A stretch of 64,000 nucleotides of DNA, taken from positions 88,013,845-88,077,844 of the forward strand of contig CM019831.1 in the NCBI GenBank assembly GCA_009763385.1. Reading direction: 5' to 3'. This document shows, piece after piece, positions 1-11,127 of the stretch. The position numbers were made by a program, and so were the translations under genes. The first letter of the stretch is position 1. Each line of letters begins with the position of its first letter. The notes beneath the pieces are model-generated. The model worked only from the letters and a program-made list of their open reading frames with translations. It did not search any database and was not told the DNA's origin. This DNA is from Coix lacryma-jobi var. lacryma-jobi (taxonomy: Eukaryota > Streptophyta > Magnoliopsida > Poales > Poaceae).

Positions 1-2604
1 AAGTTGTAGTACTTTTGTATATCTAGCTGCTCCTAAAATTTCGTAATTGTTGGATGTATATACTGGGAGTTATGTTCTGTTCAATCTGGGTATGCAGTGT
101 TGTCCAGAATCTGGACAGTTTGTGAAAATTGAACTGTATGGGGTATTTAACTTGTGAATCAGATTTGGTGTATTATAAGAAAGTTGTAGAAGATTTCATA
201 TGATTTCCAGAATGGTTTAGATCACGATTGTTGATGATTCTGAGCTCCAGATATGGTCTGTGGAACAGTAGTGTTTGAATCTGTCCAGAATCTGGACAGA
301 TTTAACCAGATGAATTGTTTGGTCCACATGACCCTGGAATCAGCCTTTGTATATTACAGCAATGTTGAAGAGAATTTCTTAAGCTTTCCAAATTGTCCTC
401 AACCAATATTTTTAGAGGTTTGGAGCTCTAGTTATGGATAAGTAAAGTTGATTGTGTAAATCTGTCCAAAATCTGGATAGCAGTGTTTGATTGTATTGTT
501 TGACTTAGTTAAATCTAGAATCACTTAAAGATGATAAAAATGAAGTGATAGCTAACTTAATGAACTTTTAGAAAAGTTAGTATAACCTATCATTGCTTAA
601 GGTGAACTAGAGTAGTCTACTCCAACAACTGTAAAAATGGTTAACAAACATTTAAGTTTTGGTTTGCATCTTTGTATGGTTAATATCTTGGTTGAAAACC
701 ATGGGACATCCCCACTCCGAGGTCCCATGGCTGTGGATGATGCTTGTGATACACCTTTAAACACTCTAATTAATCCATCTAATGATATTTTATGAAAATA
801 ACACACTACCCTAGGAACACTAGTTAGTAGGTTAAAAGTTGGTTTTGTTGGTTTGCAACTCTACCGCGATGGAAAGTGGTACTCGACCTTTCTTATCTTG
901 TGTTAACTTTTGTTATGCATTGTTTGTCTTGCACCTTATCATGCATTGCATCATACTAAGCATGCATCATTGTATACGTGTAGTTCATACGAGAGAGTCG
1001 ATGGTCGTGTTGAACAAGCTTCGCATCGAGAAGGTCTAGTTGATCGAGCCTAAGAAGGAGAACTTTGTCGGACAAGATTCTTCGTGAAGATTCGACTTCA
1101 AATCAATAAGGAACCAACTTCTGTGGATCTTTCGAAGATCCTAGTCTTCTCTGCAACACAGGCAAGCCCCGGTGCATACACCCACTTTCTGTTTTAAAAT
1201 ACTTTATTACACTCTAGGTCTTGTGAAATGTGCATTAAGTAAGTAGGAGTTGAATGAAACCGTTGCTGCATGAATACCTTGGATTTCCAGATAAACCCCT
1301 AACGATATCCCATCAGTAGTGATAAGACGATCTCAAATGCTTAGCAATGCTTAGACTTCGGTAGAAGTCGATCGATGGTTTCATCGTTCGCGAGATATAG
1401 GTTTTACCTGTTCTCTCTTTGATTCTGTATATGGGTCGTGAGAACCCCAATATGACGATAATATTTAAACTGAGACCGGGCGGCTAACTTGCACAGGAAT
1501 GGAGTCCTGGTGTAGTGTTTCTGCCTGTGTCGCTTAGGACCCGTTCGCTGTTGGCCCGTTGGATCGAGAACTATTTATTAGTACTGGTCACATGCTAAGG
1601 TAAGCCCTACTGTGGCTATGCTCTTACTGGAACGGCGCACCCGCGCACTGGGAGTGGAGAGATGGCGGGAGTAGCGTGTACCCACCCTGCTCAGTCCACT
1701 GATGGACGTTACTCATCAAGGCCGTTGTAGGGCGGTGGTGTACTGTACTTCCGGGTGGCGCGGTTCCGGTCCGGTATGAGCGGATCCACGAGAAGGTTGA
1801 TATATGCGAGTTCGGTCTTGCATATGTCGTGTGATAAGGAAGCCCCAGCTGGGTAGATCAAGCGGTTCGAATCATTGTTTGCTCCACGAGATAAGGAGAC
1901 TCGTCCTCACTCCTTCAGCGTAGTTTAATCAAGTGAAGATGATGGCAAGAGAAGTTTATCATGAGATGTGATGCTTAAACAAGTGTTTGACTTAGATAGG
2001 TGCAAAGTGGATACTGCTTAATAACTTAATGCACCGCTAAAACTTGAAAATAGGATGAACTAGTAGAAAGCTTTTTCTGCAAAGCTCTTCTCTTTTGCTA
2101 GCCTCACTACATCCCTTAAGCCAGCATGCCCTTGGAGTCTTTTTCTTAGTCAGGTAAGTCTTGTTGAGTACCCTCATGTACTCAGGGTTTGTTAATCCCC
2201 TGTTGCAGGTTTTAGCTTGTGGTGTCTTTCTGGATCACGTCCGTGGGCTCGATATGATCCGGTGGTTCTCTCTTCGACTAGGGTGCTCTACCTAAGTCTA
2301 GCTCTGTAGTGCTGCTCTTCTTCTGTAGTCCAAGTAAATTTTATTTTAAATGTAACTTATTCATGTTTTGTAAAGCTTATCTTACCTTGCTTCCGCTCTC
2401 CGATATTGTTTTGTATCAACTGTTGTAATGTTGTAGTTATTTCACTCAGGGTGAGGATGATCCTGTAACTCGTGGAGTATTCGGGGTTCTCTCGGGGACT
2501 CTCGACGGATCTTTCCAGTAACGTGGTACACATGCACAGTCATCAGAGCTTTGGGAGATGATGTTGTGTGCAGGTGGGCCACATTGCCGGGAGGTTCTGC
2601 CACA
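1..2604 (+). mobile_element. 3' part of a Del/Tekay-type LTR (5' end outside window)
   Basis: No coding region is seen. The stretch shares its order of landmarks with the solo LTR at 21164-25382: a 'ttgttggtttgcaact' block (about 842 here, 23803 there), a 'gcactgggagtggagagatggc' block, a 'gttgagtac...gtactcagggtttgtta' block with inverted symmetry (about 2164 here, 24899 there), and a closing 'ggaggtt..(n)..caca'. It ends with CA at 2604, exactly where the reading frame of element E begins. The start lies upstream, so I cannot say whether it is a solo LTR or the 3' LTR of a full element. The expected right-hand TSD would be tcatc (2605-2609), which cannot be verified. Short ORFs here have no coding character. 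Confidence 0.75.
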
Positions 2605-2852
2605 TCATCAATATGGAACCCCTGACAACCAAAAAAGCAGCTCAGCGTTTCTCAGGACACCTAGCAGCACTCAGCAGATTCATCTCCAGATCAGTTGAGC
2701 GAGGGTTACCTTTCTTCGAAACTTTGAGAAGCACAACCTCATTCAATTGGGGACCTAGGCAGCAGAAAGCCTTCGAGGATTTGAAAAGCTACCACACCAA
2801 CTTGACCGTCTTAACCAGCCCGGGCAAAGGAGATCTTCTACTGCTGTATGTC
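2605..2852 (+). pseudogene. pol: E pol fragment: RT C-terminus and start of RNase H
   Basis: The frame reads IINMEPLTTKKAAQRFSG, then FISRSVERGLPFFETL and FNWGPRQQKAFEDLK, ending LLLYV at the TSD. This is the RT 'thumb'/connection region of Ty3/gypsy pol followed by the first strand of RNase H. Upstream coding sequence is cut off by the LTR ending at 2604 and downstream coding resumes after element A at 26422. The frame is open from 2568, but codons before 2605 belong to the LTR and do not match pol. A real pol piece, but a dead one. Confidence 0.85.
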
Positions 2853-4712
2853 TGTTGATGGTCCTTAAACACCTGTTTTACCATCAACATTTTACCCTAA
2901 AATTCACCAAAAAGGCATGAAATGTAGTCAAATAGGTTTCAAACTAACCAAATTCCACATGTCCATAGATTTTTATTTGAGTGCAGGAATTTGGACCAAA
3001 TTTGGAGAATGGACCCACCAGAAGACAAGCCCACTCACCAGGACCCATTTGGGCCCGAGTGGGGTGGCGCCCGCCACCCCAAAGTTGCGCCCGCCACCCC
3101 AAAGTTGCGCCCGCCACATGGAGAGGCCCAACTCTCCCCCTTTGCCACGTCACTGATCCGTGTGACCATCCCAAGGCCAAATCTTGGCCCTTGGTCACTA
3201 GGTCAGTGGCATTGGACGACTCAGGAGGGAGTGGCGTGGATCAAGGCCGAATGGCGGTTACTTGGACATGCAACCGACCTACCAACCGCCTCTCTAGAGC
3301 ACCTGGATGCCGTTGAAGCAAAGGCGGTGCATCCAACGGTTGTGAGGGTGGCGGCCGCCACCTAGGGCTAGCGCCCGCCACTAGGGTTAGCCCTAGGTCG
3401 GCTGGCTGCCCCCTATAAATACCCCCTTGGTGGCAACAATTCATTTGTACCATCACATCCCACAATACACCAAGAAGCAACACAAGCAAGAGAGGCAGAG
3501 AGCAAGTTAGAAGCTCAAAGAGCTTAGGCAAGTAGGTTGGCTAGTAGAGAGAGTATAGCTCTAGTGCCCTCGCTACAGCGCGGCTCTTAGTTTAGCACAG
3601 CTCAGCCTAAGTCTCTAGTAAAAGTAGCGTAGAGCTTGCTAAGAGAGAAGCGGGTGCGAGCGACTAGCATCAGAGGTCGGTTGATTTCCCGGCGTCTCTG
3701 GTCTGGTTTGCTCTCTTGTATCTCAGGTACATTTATCTTTATCCCAGTATTACTTTAAGCATTACTTTCAGTATTACTTTTAGTATTACTTTATGAAGTA
3801 CCTTGAGTGTGACCTAGCTAGCCTACAGTTCAATTCACTTAGACATAGTAGTTAATCTCTAGTGTGCTTAGTGATTGATCTTTGCCAATAGGTTGCTTAG
3901 TTAGTTTGGTGTTTATCTTATTAAGTCAAGTATTTGCTCTGACGTCCGCAAGGGTGTCTCTATTCAAAGCTAGGGTAGAGATAGTTAGAATATAGTTAAG
4001 CGTGGTGCTTATTTATAGACTTACCTTCAGATATGGCTGGACCCCCAGATAGCTGTGGTAGCAAGCAGGTGGTGACCGCCCTATGCACCTTGAATTCCAC
4101 CACATAGTTGGCCCAGTTTAACAGTAAGGCTCGTTGTGCTAGCGTTCAACCTAAGTAAGTGGTAAAGGCTACTACGCCTCGGTACTTGACAAGATAGGAA
4201 TAAAACTTTACTTAACTTAGTTGCTTTATTGTCTTTTGCCTGTCTTGCTTCTTAGTTATCTTGTTTCACAGTTATCTTGCTTTGTAGTTATCTAGGAGTA
4301 GTTAGTAGTTAGTAGTTAGTAATTAGTTAGTTATCCTTAGTTTTCACATTCTATCTATCTATCTAGTTATCCACCTTACCTTACCATCCATTTCATCCTT
4401 ACCTATCCACCCACATATTCTTTCTAGCCTTCCATCCCCTCTTTTCCCTTTTCTCTTTTCTTCGACTCTCATCCCCTCCTTGACTCGACTCATACAACAC
4501 CCTAGCCTTCCCTTGGGATCAAATAAATCGACACCTGGTACTCTCAGGCGAAGTGCTACTATGATAGTTCTGTGCGCTTGCAGAATCTCCTCTTGGTAGA
4601 TTGCATTCTCGCTAGCTAGCTCCTACTGGTGTCGGGACTAACAACCCCGCTTGGCATTAGTAGATAGCTACTTTAGTTACCCTATCCTAGATGTAGCTAA
4701 GAGCTACCAACA
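2853..4712 (+). repeat. Element A 5' LTR
   Basis: Starts TGTTGATGG, ends CCAACA, and is repeated at 20347-26416. U3 contains several copies of a short hairpin-prone motif of the type GGTGGCG-CC-CGCCACC (about 3064-3116 and 3345-3385), then a TATA box at 3414. U5 holds a hairpin TAAGC-GTGGT-GCTTA (about 3997) and a block around 4034-4114 that is also found in the LTR of element D. ORFs of up to 124 codons in this LTR are by-products of GC-rich repeats. Confidence 0.92.
3414..3421 (+). promoter_or_regulatory. TATA box of the A 5' LTR
   Basis: TATAAATA directly after the GGTGGCG/CGCCACC motifs and a C-rich run; the equivalent box in the 3' LTR is at 20906-20913. The start of R is expected about 30 bp downstream. 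Confidence 0.7.
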
Positions 4713-4720
4713 AGCATTTC

Positions 4721-4738
4721 TGGCGCCGTTGCCGGGGA
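4721..4738 (+). other. Primer-binding site of A (tRNA-Asp)
   Basis: TGGCGCCGTTGCCGGGGA, 8 nt inside the LTR end. It is complementary to the 3' end of plant tRNA-Asp, the primer typical of Athila-type elements. Confidence 0.85.
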
Positions 4739-4899
4739 AGGCAATCGGTGTATCGGTTGAGTCCGTGTCGAATTTATCTTCGCTTAAGCTCCCGCTTATC
4801 GAATCCCATCTTACCCCATTCTTTCTTTCCTTAGTCCTTCTTATCTTTTTCCTTCATCTTCTTCAACTTCTTTCTTTCTTATCTCGTTCTATCTTCACG

Positions 4900-6291
4900 A
4901 TGGCCAACAAGACCATTCATGAATTTTCTGCTCCTTCTGCCGCTAATGTAGCGACGGGACCAGACATGATCGATGCCAACCTCAATTTTGAGTTGAAACC
5001 GGCTCTGATCACGATGGTCCAAGCTAGCCTGTTCTGTGGCAAGGCTCATGAGGATGCCAATGCTCACCTCCAACAATTCTTGGAGATTTGCGGCACCTTC
5101 ACCATTAAGGGGATAACCCAAGAAGCCATCCGTCTTTGTGTCTTTCCCTTTTCTCTTCTAGGAAAAGCGAAGCAATGGTTCTATACCGATCGCAACACTG
5201 TAGACACATGGGACAAGTGTTCCAATGCTTTTCTCGCCAAATTCTTTCCTATGGGCAAGACGAATGCTCTGCGCAACAAAATCTCCAGCATTACGCAACA
5301 AGCCGAGGAATCCATTCCCGAGGCTTGGGAGAGGTTACAAGAGTATGTCGCTGCTTGTCCACACCATGGTATGGAGGACTGGCTATTGATCCAGAACTTC
5401 TACCATGGCCTAACCCCACTCTCTAGAAGCCATTTGGATGCCGCCGCCGGCGATGCATTCTTTTCTCTGAATGTTGCAGATGCTAAGGCTCTCATAGAGA
5501 AGATGGTGTCGAACCAAGGATGGAATGATGAGAGACTGCAGCCCCGTAAGCGATGTATGCATTCCCTTAAGGAAGCTGACATGATCGTGGCCAAGATGGA
5601 CCTGCTGGCAAAGAAGCTGGACAGCTGCGAGAAGATAAACCAACAAGAGAGTGTCCAATCTCTGGAATCTTACATGACTTGTGAAGTCTGTGGAGAAACC
5701 AGACATTCTGGGAAACACTGCCCTGAGCTACATGAAGATTTGAACTTCATCAACAATAACAACGGTTTCCGTCAACAGAATCAAGGATGGAATCAGCCTG
5801 CAAACTCTCAAGGTAACAATTCATTCCCCCGCTCTAATTTTCATAATTCTGATGATTTCTCGTTCTTAAAGAATCTAGTCTACTCTCAAGGTAGAACTAC
5901 TGAATTTTTGAATAAGAAATTAATGTCGAATGATAAAACCCTTGAGAATATAAATGCTAAATTGGAAGATTTTTCATCTGCTCTGAAAAATCAATTAAGC
6001 TTTAATAAGATGTTAGAAACCCAATTAGCTCAACTTGCTGCTATCATACCATCTTTTGAAACTGGCAAAATTCTTGCTAAACCTGACATGGAAACTGCAA
6101 ATATGGTTGAAATAAAACATTTTAACTATTATGAAGATCAAACCATGATTGTTAAAAAGGTTGATCCTGGTAGTCCCATAATTAGATGCTCAATCTTTGG
6201 TGAAGTCTTTAAAAATGCCATGTGCGATTTAGGATCGAGTGTGAACATTTTATCTAAAGATTTCTATGAGAACTCGTTCTTTCCACCCATG
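4900..6291 (+). CDS. gag: A gag-protease, first part (split by element B)
   Basis: Encodes the capsid/nucleocapsid polyprotein and the start of the protease of element A. I place the start at the ATG at 4900 (MANKTIHEFS), because the open frame upstream to 4651 covers the LTR end and PBS. The Retrotrans_gag region carries FPFSLLGKAKQWFY, then EAWERLQEYV and CPHHGMEDW. A CCHC zinc knuckle CEVCGETRHSGKHC follows near 5680-5725, then an Asn/Gln-rich linker and a coiled-coil stretch. The retropepsin active site CDLGSSVNILS is at about 6222-6256. Translation stops in element B's LTR at 6292; coding resumes in the same frame at 18116, so no indel came with the insertion. No internal stop is seen. 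Confidence 0.9.
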
Positions 6292-6732
6292 TGAGAACAC
6301 AAGGTTGATATGTGCCCTTGTGGTTCCCTTCCTGAGTGATGAGTGATCGAGCAACGGTCAACATGTCTCTTGGCTGTGTTGATGTGCAGGTGCGGAGCTC
6401 GGGCAGTGGTCGAAGGTGAGGTGAAGGTCAAATAGGGACGTGCCGTGCCGACAGACCAGGAGCGGTGAAGGGCGTACGTGGAGCTTAGACTAACGGACCG
6501 GGAGACCTAAGGACCAGCTGTGGTAGCTGGAACGTGGCGTTGACAAGCAAGAGCACATGGGGATGTGCGGTGCATCGGTCGAGTCGGGAGGAAGGTGATG
6601 GCGTCGTAACACTTGGCGGGAGGCCGAGAAGGAAGGCGAATGCACTGTGCCCGGTGTGGAGGCTGGACATGCTCTGGCATCGGTGCTGAAACTCAGGGTG
6701 TGCGAACCACATCCCGTCTTCAGCACGGGTTC

Positions 6733-6979
6733 GGTAGCTGAGCCTCTAAAAGCTACCCTCGACGGTTTCCGAGTTTGGGCCTCAAAACTCGGGGTGGCCG
6801 GTTTCTGAGTTTGGGCCTTAAAACTCGGCGTGGACGGTTTCCAGGTTTGGGCCTCAAAACCTGGGCGCGCGGGTTTCTGAGTTTGGGCCACAAAACTCAG
6901 CCTGAGGACAGGTTTCCCGGTTTTAGCCTCAAAACCGAGGGAAGGCCCAGGTTTCCCGGTTTCAGCCTCAAAACCGGGG
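6733..6979 (+). repeat. Array of dyad-symmetry units in B 5' LTR U3
   Basis: Seven short inverted repeats with an almost constant loop. The arms change but mostly stay complementary: GGTAGCT/AGCTACC, CCGAGTTT/AAACTCGG, CTGAGTTT/AAACTCGG (one mismatch), CCAGGTTT/AAACCTGG, CTGAGTTT/AAACTCAG, CCCGGTTTT/AAAACCGAG (one mismatch), CCCGGTTT/AAACCGGG. The loop is gggcctca or a close variant. The same array is at 16503-16748 and, on the other strand, in element C. Confidence 0.85.
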
Positions 6980-7235
6980 GGAGGTCCGCAAAAAGGACGG
7001 TCGACGCGTGGCGGCGTGGAGGGGCTGGCGCGGCGGCGTAGCTATCCACGAGGTAGGCGCGGCGGTCGGCAGGGCGGCACGTGGCGGCATCCTGAGGCTT
7101 GCGTCGAGGCGAAGCTAAGGATGAGATGGGCGCGTGGCCGTCGGATCGGCGATCAGCAGAGTTCGACTGGGATACCCCTAGGGTTGGCCGCTTCGCTCTT
7201 GTATCTAGGAGTAGAAGGGGATTATTGTTTTAGGC

Positions 7236-7243
7236 TATAAATA
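7236..7243 (+). promoter_or_regulatory. TATA box of the B 5' LTR
   Basis: GGCTATAAATAAG about 250 bp after the dyad array, followed by a CT-rich stretch; the counterpart in the 3' LTR is at 17006-17013. Confidence 0.7.
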
Positions 7244-7849
7244 AGAGAGGCACCCCTCCTCTCTCTCTATCCTTGCAGTCATTTGTTCCTGAGCACTCTC
7301 TCTCTAGCCCCCCTGCTTAGGTTCTAATCATACCTCGCTGCAAGCGATCCGCAGAGACGGGAATCATACCTCTGTGTATTTGGATCTTTTGAGGAAACGA
7401 GACCATATTCTCGTTGTCTCCTCGTGTGGAGGAATTTTGGCTGAAATCGAATCGTGTTCTATGTTCTTCACGTTTTTGTTTTTCATCTCCCGGAGATTTG
7501 CCTTGTTCTTCCTCTCCGTGAGATGATTTTTGATTCCACTTGAATCAATTTGTTCTTGGTCGTGAGGCCCTTCTTTCCACCGAAGGATTTCTCCCCTAAC
7601 CTCAAGAATCCATAGATCGGGTTGATTTCGCGTTCGTTCTTCGTTCTTCCCCCTTTTACGGTGATCCTTTGATATCTCTTGATTGACTTGGTTTGGTGTG
7701 ATGATTTCTTAGGATTAGCACCCCCCAATACATAGAGGAACACCTAGGAGGAGTTTGATCGAAGTCCCTTTCGTTTTGGTTAAGATCAAATCGGATTTGG
7801 TTTTGAACCCGTGCAGTTTTGTGTTTTCTGTGCAGTCGCGGGACAGTCC

Positions 7850-8092
7850 GCAACCTGAACGGCGGACAGTCCGCGCGTCGGGTTTTGGCCGAGGCAGTCA
7901 GGCGCAGCCCCCTAATTGTTCACTGTCACGTGAACGGCGGACAGTCCGCGATACAAACCCGCGGATAGTCCGGGACTTGACCAGAACTGTTTTAGAACAA
8001 TTTGTTTTCTGGTCTGTGGCCGGCGGACAGTCCGGACCTCCAGTCGCGGACAGTCCGGGACCCTGACCCCGGACAGTCCGGGAATCTAGAGT
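7850..8092 (+). repeat. CGGACAGTCCG repeats in B 5' LTR (R/U5)
   Basis: About seven dispersed copies of the odd palindrome CGGAC-A-GTCCG or one-base variants, often followed by CG or GG. They lie 600-850 bp downstream of the TATA box, hence within the transcribed leader. The 3' LTR has the same array at about 17605-17865. Confidence 0.85.
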
Positions 8093-8326
8093 CTTTGCAG
8101 TTTTGCTCCGTGGCTTTGGCAGTCGGTTTTGGTGTTTCTCCAGGGGTTCCGCTGTACCACTAGGACATCTCCTAGGGTACCCACCTACTCGTAGGTCATG
8201 AACTCTTCGGTCGTTTCGAGTCTTAGCTTTTGGGGTGATTTTCTGGGACAAGGGTCATTCTATTCACGAGTTGAATTTGAGGCTCCCATTCACCCCCCCC
8301 TCTGGTCGCTAATCCGGTCCTTCAAT

Positions 8327-8340
8327 TGGTATCGGAGCCG
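8327..8340 (+). other. Primer-binding site of B
   Basis: TGGTATCGGAGCCG starts 2 nt after the LTR end. TGGTATC(A/G)GAGC is the initiator-Met tRNA primer site usual for Ty1/copia Sireviruses. Confidence 0.8.
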
Positions 8341-8388
8341 GTTAAGGGATCTTCTCTACCTTAATCGGTTTCGGATCCTAAGGGCGAC

Positions 8389-11127
8389 ATGGAACGAGGG
8401 AACGACAAGGCTCCGTGGTTCGATGGAACGAACTATCCCTATTGGAAGATTTAGATGCGTGCTTATCTCAACAGCATCGGATCTTCTGTATGGGAGATAT
8501 GTGAGAATGCTGAGTACGTAGTCCTTGGGGCTCATGTGGGTCAGATCCAGATTGACCAGCACGAGGCCAACTCCAAGGCTCGTAACGCTCTTTTGGCCAG
8601 CATCTCCCTTCGTGAGTTCGAGCGTGTCTCTGAGCTTGAGACGGCACGAGAGATCTGGGTGAAGCTTCAGAGCTATCACGAGGGGACCGCTCAGGTCAAG
8701 ACCAGACTCTTTGAGACGTACAAGCATGAGTACGAGAACTTTGTTCAGTTGGAGGGAGAGACGATTGGCGACATGTTCGCTCGTTTCCAAACGATTATGA
8801 ACAAGATGCGTGCCAATCGGGCTAACCTACCCTATGATGATCATGAGAGGGCACTCAAGTTGCTATACACTCTTGATCGGAGGGTATGGGTGGTGAAGGT
8901 GTCGACTATCATAGAGTCTACATCTTATGACACCCTCACCATGGACGAGCTGTTCAGCAAGCTGAAGTCCACCAAGATCGATCACCTGACTCAGGCCAAG
9001 CTGAAGAACCCATCTTCACATACCATGGCTTTGGTCTCAGGCATAGGTGGATTGACTTTCTCTGCTGATGCTTCACCTCCTCTGTTTTCTTTGTCGTCTT
9101 TGCTTACAGTCATGGAGGAGCAGTTGGAGGCAGTTGGAGATGACGAGCTCGCCCTTGTCATCACCCGGTTCTCGCGGTTTCACAACAACCGCCTGAATCA
9201 CCAGCGTGGTGGCGCACGCGAGGGCTGCTACAAGTGTGGTGATCTAGACCACTTCATGGCGAACTGCCCCAAGAACGACAAGAACTTCCTCGGCAAGAAC
9301 CACAACTTCAGGCGCAAGGGCAAGCCGGAGAACAAGGCCAGGAAGAAGAAGAAGGGCAGCTATCGCCGAGAGGACATGGAGAAGGCTTTCGACGCTGGTA
9401 AGCGTGCCTTCCTCGCCACCTTCAGTGATGGCGAGAAGACCTCCGACGGTGACTCCAGCGACGACGGGTCCAAGCACAAGACTGAAGAACGCTTCAACGG
9501 ACTCTGCTTCTTCAGCCACTCCTCCAAGGGTCTCTGCACAATGGCCTTAGACGAAGAGGACGCCAAATGCCAGGCAAAGGACGCCGACACCGACGACGAC
9601 GACGATGCTTCCGAGGTATCAACCTCTTCTCTTGTCGATATTCTTACTGGTGAGCGCGATTCTCTTGTCGACATAGTTCTCGCCCAGGACAAGCAACTCA
9701 AGCGAGCTATCCGTGAGCACAATGAGTTTAAGGCTAAGATGAATGAGGCGCTTAAGGAGCTTGAGTTCGCTAAGTCTGAGGTGAAGGTGACCGATGTGGA
9801 GGAGTGTGAGGAGTGCACGATGCATATGACAAACTTTGTCACCCTGCAAACCAAGTATGCTTCTTTTATTGAGGTGTATGATGAGCTGAAGAGTAGGCTA
9901 GACTTGGTGGGTGATTGCAAAGAGTGTTCCTCTCTGAAGGAGCTGGAGGAAGTGAAGGCGAGGCCTTCTTTGCTGGGTGCGTGCAAGCTTTGCCCTAGCT
10001 TGCGAACTGAGTTGGCAGGAGTTAATGCCAAGCTTGCTGAAGCCTTGAAGGTCAGCTCAGTTAGCACCTTGTCCGCTCCATGTGAGCGATGCATGGGGAT
10101 GGAGCTTGAGATTGCCAACTGTTGGCGTGACAGGATGCAAACCGAGGAAGAAAACACATACCTTCGGTCCATCCTGAGTTGGGTGTCATGCAGTGAGCCG
10201 CAGTTGGGCATGATGATCAGTCAGTTCAAGAGGGGAACTGATTGTTCGGGAGTAGGCTTTGCTTCAGGTGGGAAGGGCGCTAGTAGCTTTGGCAAGATCG
10301 GTGAGTTTAGTGGAGTGAGTCCTAGTGAGAAGCCATCCGCTATCCCTAAGCTTACCAAGATCACCCCACCTGAGCCTCCCAAGCCTATCACCAAGGATGG
10401 CATCCTTGATGAACCTCCCAAGGCTCCACCTCGCAAGCAAGTGTGGGTTCCCAAACCTAACCATCTTAGGAACACACTTGACACCCTTCTTGACGCCTCT
10501 AGTGATCCCCTTTCGAGAGGCAAGCAGCCAGCCAGAGTGAGCAACCCTCGCAACACTAGGAACCAACAATCCAAGAGAGTGGTGAGGTTCGAGTGCGAGT
10601 ACTGTCACCGTGAGGGTCACCTAGCTGAGTTTTGCTTTCGGAGGAAGAAAGATGCTAGGAAGGAGTTGGAGCGGAACAACCAGGCCAGGCACCACCCTCT
10701 CCATGGTGTGCAAGGTCGGGGAGTTCAGAGGTAGGGCGCTAGGCCTGGAGGTGCACCTCCTCAGGTAGCTAGGCCCCAGGCAGCTAGACCACAGGGTGGT
10801 GGTCGTGCCCGTCGCAGTTCCGGTCGTCCTCAATACGATTGTGAGCCGAGTGTAAGAGGCTTTGCTGCTCAGTCCCATAGCGGACCACCTTTTCAGTATG
10901 GTGGTGATCGCTTTGCTCAAATGGGACAAGTAGGTTAGTTTGGTGGTTTTCCATTCCATAGCGGACCACCCTTTGAGGTTGGTGGTGATCGCTATCCACC
11001 CATGGGACGAGGACAGTTTGGTGTTGCTGCTAACACTTTTTCTGGGCCTATGACACAGCACTGGTATCCTTCTCAGTATACTAACCCCAGTGTTGTGCCA
11101 TACGCTCACTTCCTGCCTTTCTATTGA
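8389..11127 (+). pseudogene. gag: B gag (Sirevirus type) with in-frame stops
   Basis: The start is ATG 8389 (MERGNDKAPWFDG), the usual Sirevirus gag N-terminus. It is followed after 21 codons by TAG at 8452, where the family motif YPYWKI-x-MRAYL suggests a lost Gln. The frame is then open to TAG 10732 and TAG 10936, closing at TGA 11125. Order: capsid-like region (UBN2/Retrotran_gag type, about 8455-9100), a CCHC knuckle CYKCGDLDHFMANC near 9229-9270, a basic stretch, an acidic Asp/Glu region, a long coiled coil with scattered CxxC pairs (9620-10200), a Pro-rich linker and a second knuckle CEYCHREGHLAEFC near 10600. A Gly/Arg-rich tail follows. The gag stop overlaps the pol start (TGATG at 11125-11129). 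Confidence 0.9.

Larger units (their letters stand above)
6292..8324 (+). repeat. Element B 5' LTR
   Basis: Begins TGAGAACACAAGG and ends CGGTCCTTCA, as at 16062-18110. U3 holds seven dyad-symmetry units (6733-6979); the TATA box is at 7236; R/U5 holds about seven copies of CGGACAGTCCG or near matches (about 7850-8092). ORFs read through it (7755-8066 and minus-strand ORFs) come from these repeats. Confidence 0.95.

Noticed and set aside
2917..3365. Overlapping ORFs in the A LTR (up to 124 codons)
   Set aside because: They read GGCGCCCGCC repeats in three frames and both strands inside an LTR.
4651..4899. Start of A gag at 4651
   Set aside because: This would place coding in the LTR end and PBS; the family N-terminus begins at ATG 4900.
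9360..10211. 283-codon minus-strand ORF in B gag
   Set aside because: Mirror of the Sirevirus gag coding frame, no recognisable content.
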